From Thermodesulfobacteriota bacterium (lineage in GTDB: Bacteria > Desulfobacterota > S145-22), in the NCBI GenBank assembly GCA_024763435.1, contig JANTFN010000030.1, forward strand, positions 1 through 12,268: a DNA stretch of 12,268 nt. Direction: 5' to 3'. Of this stretch, positions 7,125 to 12,268 are shown in pieces (the first letter of the stretch is position 1; each line of letters starts with the position of its first letter). A program made the translations under genes and the position numbers. The notes beneath the pieces are model-generated. The model saw nothing but the letters and a program-made list of their open reading frames with translations. It was not told the origin of the DNA and searched no databases.

Positions 7125-7394
7125 CTATCGCCTCAGCCCCAGTTCGCCAATTAGCTTTCTGTAGCGTTCGATATTCTTTTTCTTCAGATAATCGAGAAGC
7201 CGCCTGCGCTGCCCAACAAGTTTCAGCAGCCCGCGTCTTGAATGAAAATCCTTCTTATGAACCTTGAAATGCTCTGTCAGGTATTTAATTCTCTCCGTCA
7301 GCAGCGCAACCTGAACCTCAGGTGATCCTGTATCCGTTTCATGGGAACGGAACTTTTCAATCACCTCTCCTTTTCTCTCTGTCGTTAAAGTCAT
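7125..7394 (-). CDS. rpsO: 30S ribosomal protein S15
   Basis: Ribosomal protein S15, 89 residues, a primary 16S rRNA binder at the helix 20-22 junction that nucleates the platform of the 30S subunit. Near-invariant blocks are present: DTGSPEVQVALLTERI (21-36), HKKDFHSRRGLLKLV (46-60), and QRRRLLDYLKKK followed by a GLRR end. It starts 33 nt after truB with a strong Shine-Dalgarno site (AAGGAGG, 10 nt from the ATG), as expected for a highly translated ribosomal protein. In E. coli S15 represses its own translation through a pseudoknot in its leader. Here the leader is only 33 nt, and no matching pseudoknot is evident by eye. The truB-rpsO-pnp order is widely conserved. Confidence 0.99.
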   Translation of the reverse strand: MTLTTERKGEVIEKFRSHETDTGSPEVQVALLTERIKYLTEHFKVHKKDFHSRRGLLKLVGQRRRLLDYLKKKNIERYRKLIGELGLRR

Positions 7395-7404
7395 TTTTTA
7401 TTTG

Positions 7405-7411
7405 CCTCCTT
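7405..7411 (-). promoter_or_regulatory. Strong ribosome binding site of rpsO
   Basis: AAGGAGG on the minus strand, 10 nt from the rpsO ATG. It is a near-perfect anti-16S match, stronger than the site of most genes in this block, and consistent with a higher translation rate for S15 than for its low-abundance co-transcribed neighbours. Confidence 0.8.
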
Positions 7412-7427
7412 TTTTCACTTCATAAAA

Positions 7428-8381
7428 TTATTGCCATAAAACCTTTTCCAGTTCATAAATAACCGGCGAAAGGCTTTTTTCTCCCTGTTCTTCTTCATCC
7501 CTTCCAAACCGGCTCCGAACAACAGCCGCCAGGATTCCTTTCCGGGACACTATCTTAATAGGTTCTTTCGCTTTTATCAATGGCAGGTCATAACGTTTCA
7601 CATCCGTCCATTGAATACCACGTCCATGGATGATTGAATGAATTATTTCATCGGGGACAATAATCTCTTCCAGGAATGTCAAAACGTCTCTGTTACTTAA
7701 AACCCGGCGCCATCTCTCTTTCATCTCCAGGGCCTCCAACTCTTCAAGATCGACGGCGTTTTCAAGTCGGAATTCCCCGCTTTGGACTCTGCACAGATTT
7801 AAAAGCACTGCGCCGCACCCAAGCACCTTTCCCACATCATGGGCCAAGACCCGAACATAGGTTCCCTTGGAGCAGGAAACAGTGAAATGGAGATTTACCC
7901 CTTCAAGGGCCTCCAGGACAAACGAAAATACCTGAACCTTTTTTTCCTTCCTCTCAACCTCTTCCCCCCGTCTCGCAATTTTATAGAGGGGAACCCCCTG
8001 AACCTTTCGTGCTGAATACATGGGAGGAACCTGATAAATTATACCGGTAAACCTGTCAAATATTTTCTGAAGGTCACCTTTGTTAACGGCAGGCGGCACG
8101 ACTTCTGACAGGATCTTGCCCGATATGTCCAGCGTATCGGTTTCAATACCCAATTTTATTACTCCCCTGTAAACCTTTAAATCATCCTCAAAGTAGGGAA
8201 TAAGCCTTGTCCCCTGGAGCAGGGCAATAGGAAGTACCCCCGTCGCAAAGGGATCCAACGTCCCGATATACCCGGCCTTTTTAATCCCGAACAGGCGTTT
8301 TACCCTGCCAAGAACACGGTTGGAAATCATTCCTTCCGGTTTATTCAGAACTAAAAATCCCCCATTTTTAACCCCGCTCAT
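7428..8381 (-). CDS. truB: tRNA pseudouridine-55 synthase TruB
   Basis: TruB converts U55 to pseudouridine in the T-loop of most tRNAs. The protein has 317 residues, within the family range. Seen: the KPEGMIS segment (14-20, usual form KPxGxTS), the catalytic motif GTLDPFATGVLP (40-51) with nucleophile D43, PPMYSARKVQGVPLY (119-133) with the active-site Tyr122, and SKGTYVRVLAHDVG (171-184). A C-terminal PUA-like RNA-binding domain occupies about 240-317. The position normally His in GHxGxLDP is Tyr here (GYIGTLDP), and the Thr of KPxGxTS is Ile; all other motif residues are intact, so an active enzyme is expected. The ATG at 8381 shares one base with the nrnA stop and has AAGGG about 10 nt upstream. 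rpsO follows after 33 nt. TruB is favoured over RluA/RsuA classes by motif order and by operon position. Confidence 0.96.
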   Translation of the reverse strand: MSGVKNGGFLVLNKPEGMISNRVLGRVKRLFGIKKAGYIGTLDPFATGVLPIALLQGTRLIPYFEDDLKVYRGVIKLGIETDTLDISGKILSEVVPPAVNKGDLQKIFDRFTGIIYQVPPMYSARKVQGVPLYKIARRGEEVERKEKKVQVFSFVLEALEGVNLHFTVSCSKGTYVRVLAHDVGKVLGCGAVLLNLCRVQSGEFRLENAVDLEELEALEMKERWRRVLSNRDVLTFLEEIIVPDEIIHSIIHGRGIQWTDVKRYDLPLIKAKEPIKIVSRKGILAAVVRSRFGRDEEEQGEKSLSPVIYELEKVLWQ

Positions 8382-9343
8382 TATTCTTTTTCCCTTAACT
8401 GCTCGCAGATTCTTCTTAAAACAAGTTCTCTTACAATTTCAAATTCCCCGTCAACGGTGCATCCGGAAGCATTCTTATGGCCGCCACCCCCGAACGTTTT
8501 TGCAACACCCGCCACATCCGCGTTTCCCTTGGACCGAAGGCTGACACGATACTGATTTTCGGCCTTTTCCCGGAAGAAAACACTTACAAGTACCCCTTCG
8601 ATTTCACGTGGATAATTTACAAATCCTTCCACAATACTCGGATTGATGTCGTCTCCATCAAACATATCGCGGGTCACAACGAGGTCGGCAACCTGGCCGT
8701 CACAACTCATTTTCAACCCTTCCAGCGCCCTGCCAAGAACCCTGAACCTTTCAAGAGGATAGCTTTCACAAGCCCGCTCAGCAACTTCCCCGGGGTTAAC
8801 ACCCAATCCGACAATCTCCGAGGCAATCCGCAGGGAACGGCGGGTCGTGTTACGATAGCGGAACCCCCCGGTATCCGTCAGGATCGCCGTGTACACACAC
8901 ATCCCTATCTCTTTGGAGGGATTAATGTCCAAGCCCTTTATCAATTCATAGACCAGCTCCCCTGTAGCCGAGGTCTCCCTGACAAGCGATAAATCCCCAA
9001 AACCCGTGTTGCTCTGATGGTGATCAATATTGATAACAAAAGGTGAAAACAGCCGAATCTGTTTTTGCAGCCGCCCTACCCTGTCCAGGGTGCTGCAATC
9101 CAAGATCACAACGCACTCCGGGGAAAAATCAGGCGGGATATTGCTTTCTATTTTTCCAGCTCCCGGGAGGAACCGGTAGACAGGAGGAACAAAATCGGAC
9201 AGGCAGACACACACCCGCTTACCCAGCAGTTTCAAGGCATGAAACATTGCCAGGGATGCCCCGACCGCATCGCCATCCGGCTCGATATGCGCTGTAATAA
9301 GGAAATTATCCCGTTTCAGTATTTCTTCAATAATCGATGTCAT
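8381..9343 (-). CDS. nrnA: DHH/DHHA1 phosphoesterase, NrnA-like oligoribonuclease / pAp phosphatase
   Basis: Bifunctional oligoribonuclease/pAp phosphatase-type enzyme (NrnA family), 320 residues, which degrades nano-RNAs and dephosphorylates 3',5'-pAp with Mn2+ in the cytoplasm. Motifs seen are HIEPDGDAVGA (19-29, metal ligands H19, D23, D25), LDCS (81-84, D82), the signature DHH (107-109), TDTGGF (156-161, D157) and a C-terminal DHHA1 motif with glycine run GGGGHKNASGC (285-295) that binds substrate phosphate. All catalytic residues are present. The ATG at 9343 overlaps the rbfA stop by 4 nt (ATGA), and the TAA overlaps the truB ATG by 1 nt (TAATG). Position between rbfA and truB is conserved in many Gram-positives and deltaproteobacteria. 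Preference among RNA dimers, pAp and cyclic-dinucleotide breakdown products (pGpG) cannot be read from sequence. Confidence 0.93.
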   Translation of the reverse strand: MTSIIEEILKRDNFLITAHIEPDGDAVGASLAMFHALKLLGKRVCVCLSDFVPPVYRFLPGAGKIESNIPPDFSPECVVILDCSTLDRVGRLQKQIRLFSPFVINIDHHQSNTGFGDLSLVRETSATGELVYELIKGLDINPSKEIGMCVYTAILTDTGGFRYRNTTRRSLRIASEIVGLGVNPGEVAERACESYPLERFRVLGRALEGLKMSCDGQVADLVVTRDMFDGDDINPSIVEGFVNYPREIEGVLVSVFFREKAENQYRVSLRSKGNADVAGVAKTFGGGGHKNASGCTVDGEFEIVRELVLRRICEQLREKE

Positions 9344-9690
9344 GCGTCATCAGCCTCGGATTTCTTTAGAAGGTGCCGTATCCTTTCCATTTCTTCAAAC
9401 GTATCATCCCAGATAAACTCAATGGCCGGCGTCGTTTTCAGGGCCACGCTAACCCCAATTTCCCGGCGGATAAATCCTCTGGCACTGTTCAGCCCCTTGA
9501 GGGTCTCGCGCCGCTTTTCTTCCCCGCCTATCACGGAAAAATAAATTCTCGCTATCTTGAGATCCCCCGTCATTCTGACATGTGTCACCGTGCAAAATGC
9601 TACCCTGGGGTCCTTTACCTTTTTCAAAAGAACCTCAGAAACAACGTCCCGGATCCTCTCACCCACACGAACAGCCCGCTGCCCCTTCAT
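9340..9690 (-). CDS. rbfA: 30S ribosome-binding factor A
   Basis: RbfA, 116 residues, the usual length. It is a single KH-like fold protein that binds the 30S subunit near helix 1 of 16S rRNA and helps late 16S maturation, notably during cold adaptation in E. coli. Visible family features are the R-V-G-E-R-I-R-D-V-V-S-E-V-L helix (residues 8-21), KDPRV (26-30), the strand T-V-T-H-V-R-M-T-G-D-L-K-I-A-R-I-Y (34-50), the GFIRREIGVSVALKTTPAIEF core (72-92) and the C-terminal D-D-T-F-E-E-M-E-R-I-R-H-L-L helix. The ATG at 9690 follows the ylxP stop by 6 nt, with GAAAGG about 12 nt upstream. Its TGA stop overlaps the start of the next gene as ATGA, which suggests translational coupling. The position after infB and ylxP matches many bacteria. 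Confidence 0.97.
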   Translation of the reverse strand: MKGQRAVRVGERIRDVVSEVLLKKVKDPRVAFCTVTHVRMTGDLKIARIYFSVIGGEEKRRETLKGLNSARGFIRREIGVSVALKTTPAIEFIWDDTFEEMERIRHLLKKSEADDA

Positions 9691-9696
9691 CGTGTT

Positions 9697-9999
9697 TTAA
9701 TACCTTTCACCCTTTTCAACAATCAAACCCGTATCCACTGCCGTCACCTGTGCCAGATGAAGTGATTCCATAAAATCAGGGACCTTTTCCACAATCCTTT
9801 CCACAACGGCATGGTCACTTCCAACCACGCAATACCCGATACGGGACCGCTGCCATAACTCCTGCATTGCCACTTCTGACACAGATACAGGGTATTTATT
9901 GCGTGTTTTATCCAGTATCTTCAAGATAATGCTGCGCTTCGCCTTGAGAGATTCTACCCCGTCCATGAAAATATCCACCATGCCATATCCGATAATCAT
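9697..9999 (-). CDS. ylxP: YlxP / DUF503 family protein
   Basis: Small 100-residue protein of the DUF503 family, called YlxP in Bacillus, where the gene also lies between infB and rbfA. The family is linked by context, and in Gram-positives by some experiments, to 30S assembly or translation; its biochemical role is not settled. Family features visible here are the N-terminal strand MIIGYGMVDIFM, the SLKAKRSIILKILDKTRNKY helix (residues 18-37), the SVSEV strand and the LWQRSRIGYCVVGSD segment with a conserved Trp. The ATG at 9999 gives the usual family N-terminus, and a GAAGGG purine run abuts it. It starts 12 nt after the infB stop and ends 6 nt before rbfA, so coupled expression is likely. 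The family call rests on sequence pattern plus position; any function beyond ribosome-related is inference. Confidence 0.9.
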   Translation of the reverse strand: MIIGYGMVDIFMDGVESLKAKRSIILKILDKTRNKYPVSVSEVAMQELWQRSRIGYCVVGSDHAVVERIVEKVPDFMESLHLAQVTAVDTGLIVEKGERY

Positions 10000-10011
10000 C
10001 CCTTCATTCCG

Positions 10012-12268
10012 TTAAAGACTAACGGCCATATCTTCCATAACATAGGCTTCTATCACATCACCAATCTTGATATCATTAAAATTCTCGATGCCGAGGCCGC
10101 ACTCATACCCCGACTGCACAACCTTGACATCATCCTTAAAACGTTTCAGGGATGATATTTTACCCTCATAAACAACCACGTTATCGCGGAGCAGATGGAC
10201 AAGCGCATTCCTGGGAATTTCCCCATCAACAACGAAACAACCGGCAACCATGCCAATTTTTGGGACGGAAAAAGTCGCGCGCACCTCTGCCCGCCCCATA
10301 ACCTTTTCCTCTTTCTTCGGAACAAGAAGACCCGTAAGCGCCCTGGTCATATCATCAATCACATCATAGATAATGGAATAAACCCTTATCTCAATTCCTT
10401 CTTTTTTCGCAAGGGTCCGCGCTTTGGGTTCCGGGCGGACATTAAATCCGATGACAATTGCGTTTGACGCGGTAGCAAGATTGATATCTGATTCGATGAT
10501 TCCCCCTACGGCCTCGTGAACGACACGAACCTTGACTTCCTCATTGCCAAGTTTGTTCAAGGCTTCACACACCGCCCTGAGGCTTCCCATAACATCGGCC
10601 TTGACAATAAGATTCAGTTCCGTAACCTCTCCTTCCCGAATTTTCTCATATAATTCATCCAGCGTCACAGCCGCCTGGGCATCCGCCTTCTCCTCAAGGA
10701 CCTTTGTATGCCTGTAGGAAGCGACCTGCTTGGCCTCCTTCTCGTTTTTAACCACCTGTATAATATCACCAACTTCAGGAATATCCGAGAAACCAAGGAC
10801 AACCGCGGCACTGGAAGGACCAGCCTCTTTTATCATCTTCCCCCTATCATTCACCATGGATCTTATTTTTCCATAATGGTCTCCAACAACAAAATAGTCT
10901 CCCTTCCTGAACCGGCCTCTTTTGACAATGACCGTCGCGGTAACTCCCCGACTCTTATCCATTCCGGATTCAAGAATAATCCCGCGGCCCCGCCTGCTGG
11001 GATTTCCCTTCAAATCCATCATTTCAGCCTGCAGGAGAATCATTTCAAGAAGGCCGTCAATCCCTTCCTTCGTCTTGGCGGAAACCTCGGCAAAAAGGGT
11101 CTCTCCTCCCCAGTTTTCAGAGATAAGGCCATGTTCTGTAAGCGCCTGACGCACCTTTTCAGGCTGAGCCTGGGGTTTGTCAATCTTGTTGAGCGCCACG
11201 ATAATAGGAACATTCGCTGCCTTCGCGTGGTTTATCGCCTCAACAGTCTGGGGCATCACTCCGTCATCCGCAGCCACAACCAGCACAACAATATCCGTAA
11301 TCTGCGCCCCTCGCGCACGCATTTCCGTAAAGGCCTCATGGCCAGGTGTATCTATAAAAACAACCTGTTTGTTGTCCCCTACGGCAACCTCATAGGCACC
11401 TACGTGCTGCGTAATTCCCCCCGCTTCTCCATCCGCGACATGTGACTTTCGAATCGCGTCCAACAGGAGCGTTTTCCCATGATCCACATGCCCCATCACG
11501 GTTACAACCGGAGGCCGCGGCACAAGTTCTTCTTCCCTGTCTTCGCTATCCAGCAAGACACCTTCAATTTCCTTCGACGCATCTTCTATATTGTATGAAA
11601 ATTCCGCCGCAACAAGTTCCGCTGTGTCCGCATCAAGGATAACATCCGCTGAGGTTTCTATTCCCAGCGCATCCAACTTGGCAAAGATATCCTCAATCCG
11701 AGTGCCCATCCGTTTGGCCAGTTCTCCCACGGATATTTCATCCAGAATCTTGATAACCCGCTTGATAGCCTTGGCCGGGGCCGTTGTAACTTCCGCTTTT
11801 TTCTCTTTTTTATCCTTTCTGTGTTTTCTCGGAAACCGGCGGCCTTCACCTCGGCCCTTACTTCCGGCAAGATAATCATTCATTTCCTTTCTTAAATCCC
11901 GCTCAACCCATCGTTTTCTTGCCTTGGGTTTTTTCTTCTGAGCAGCCTTCTTTTTCCCCACGGCCTCCCCTTCTAAAGCAGGGGCCCCAGGCCCGGCAAT
12001 ACCAAAAGGCGCCGTCTGGGCCGGTTTTTCAGCATCAACCGCCGCTTTTACCTTTTTAACCTTTACGGGCTCTTTCGTCTCGGGGAGCTTAATAAACCCA
12101 ACAATCTTGGCAGACTCCTCTTTTTTCCGCTTCTTCTTTTTGGGCTTCTCGCCCTTTTCAGTCGCCCTCTCTTTTTTAGGCGTCACTGTTTCCTTCGCGA
12201 CAGGTGCCACCTGGGCCGGTTGTAATTCCTTTTCTACGGTTTCGGGTTTTTCCTGTGCGGCCTCTTCC
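10012..12268 (-). CDS. infB: Translation initiation factor IF-2, 5' end outside the window
   Basis: Cytoplasmic GTPase that places initiator fMet-tRNA on the 30S subunit and promotes 50S joining. The frame is open to the window edge: 19 further codons precede the GTG at 12210, so that GTG is an internal valine codon, not the start; 751 residues are visible. Numbering from the GTG, residues 1-150 are a Lys/Glu/Ala/Pro-rich low-complexity linker, about 156-205 an IF2_N domain, and then the G domain: G1 GHVDHGKT (240-247), G2 GGITQHVGA (264-272), G3 DTPGH (287-291), G4 NKID (341-344) and G5 SAK (377-379). Beta-barrel and C-terminal IF-2 domains follow to a TAA stop. E. coli IF-2 is 890 residues, so perhaps 100 or more residues lie off the edge. 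It is the first visible gene of the block; ylxP follows after 12 nt. In relatives nusA and rimP lie upstream. Identity is essentially certain. Confidence 0.98.
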   Translation of the reverse strand, partial: EEAAQEKPETVEKELQPAQVAPVAKETVTPKKERATEKGEKPKKKKRKKEESAKIVGFIKLPETKEPVKVKKVKAAVDAEKPAQTAPFGIAGPGAPALEGEAVGKKKAAQKKKPKARKRWVERDLRKEMNDYLAGSKGRGEGRRFPRKHRKDKKEKKAEVTTAPAKAIKRVIKILDEISVGELAKRMGTRIEDIFAKLDALGIETSADVILDADTAELVAAEFSYNIEDASKEIEGVLLDSEDREEELVPRPPVVTVMGHVDHGKTLLLDAIRKSHVADGEAGGITQHVGAYEVAVGDNKQVVFIDTPGHEAFTEMRARGAQITDIVVLVVAADDGVMPQTVEAINHAKAANVPIIVALNKIDKPQAQPEKVRQALTEHGLISENWGGETLFAEVSAKTKEGIDGLLEMILLQAEMMDLKGNPSRRGRGIILESGMDKSRGVTATVIVKRGRFRKGDYFVVGDHYGKIRSMVNDRGKMIKEAGPSSAAVVLGFSDIPEVGDIIQVVKNEKEAKQVASYRHTKVLEEKADAQAAVTLDELYEKIREGEVTELNLIVKADVMGSLRAVCEALNKLGNEEVKVRVVHEAVGGIIESDINLATASNAIVIGFNVRPEPKARTLAKKEGIEIRVYSIIYDVIDDMTRALTGLLVPKKEEKVMGRAEVRATFSVPKIGMVAGCFVVDGEIPRNALVHLLRDNVVVYEGKISSLKRFKDDVKVVQSGYECGLGIENFNDIKIGDVIEAYVMEDMAVSL

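Noticed and set aside
10708..11445. 245-codon plus-strand open frame opposite infB
   Set aside because: It lies opposite the conserved GTPase domain of IF-2 and resembles no protein family I recognise.
1..12268. CRISPR arrays, tRNA/rRNA genes, insertion sequences, long repeats
   Set aside because: I saw no regular repeats, terminal inverted repeats, transposase motifs or tRNA-like cloverleaves on either strand by eye.

Overview
The window is one co-directional block of bacterial genes, all on the minus strand, so it reads biologically from high to low coordinates. Twelve genes are supported: infB (5' end outside the window), ylxP/DUF503, rbfA, a nrnA-type DHH phosphoesterase, truB, rpsO, pnp, an M16B zinc peptidase, dut, a YfcE/MJ0936-type metallophosphoesterase, a XerD-type recombinase and an HDOD signalling protein. 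Gaps are 6 to 33 nt or small stop/start overlaps. The only larger gap is 112 nt between rpsO and pnp, which holds two small hairpins. No stretch of 300 nt lacks a gene. The layout suggests one long operon or a few tightly linked transcripts. A possible intrinsic terminator lies just after the last gene, at the left edge.

Organism: infB-ylxP-rbfA-(DHH)-truB-rpsO-pnp-M16-dut is a known order in Gram-positives and in deltaproteobacterial lineages. A trailing HDOD protein, good Shine-Dalgarno sites, mid-range base composition and the sequence style fit a member of Desulfobacterota (old Deltaproteobacteria), perhaps near Syntrophales. This is inference from gene order and protein character, not a phylogeny.

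Right part (12268-7125), translation and RNA maturation: IF-2 for initiation, YlxP and RbfA for ribosome assembly, an oligoribonuclease/pAp phosphatase-like DHH enzyme, tRNA pseudouridine-55 synthase and ribosomal protein S15. Middle (7124-4919): polynucleotide phosphorylase with its own leader. Left part (4908-61): an M16 protease, dUTPase for nucleotide-pool hygiene, a small phosphoesterase, XerD for chromosome dimer resolution, and a 561-residue protein with an HDOD domain between two degenerate receiver-like domains.

Most of the window is conserved housekeeping. The best candidate for something little described is the terminal receiver-HDOD-receiver protein. Smaller points are a His-to-Tyr change in the TruB catalytic motif, the tandem hairpins ahead of pnp, and start codons for xerD and the HDOD gene that differ from the longest open frame.
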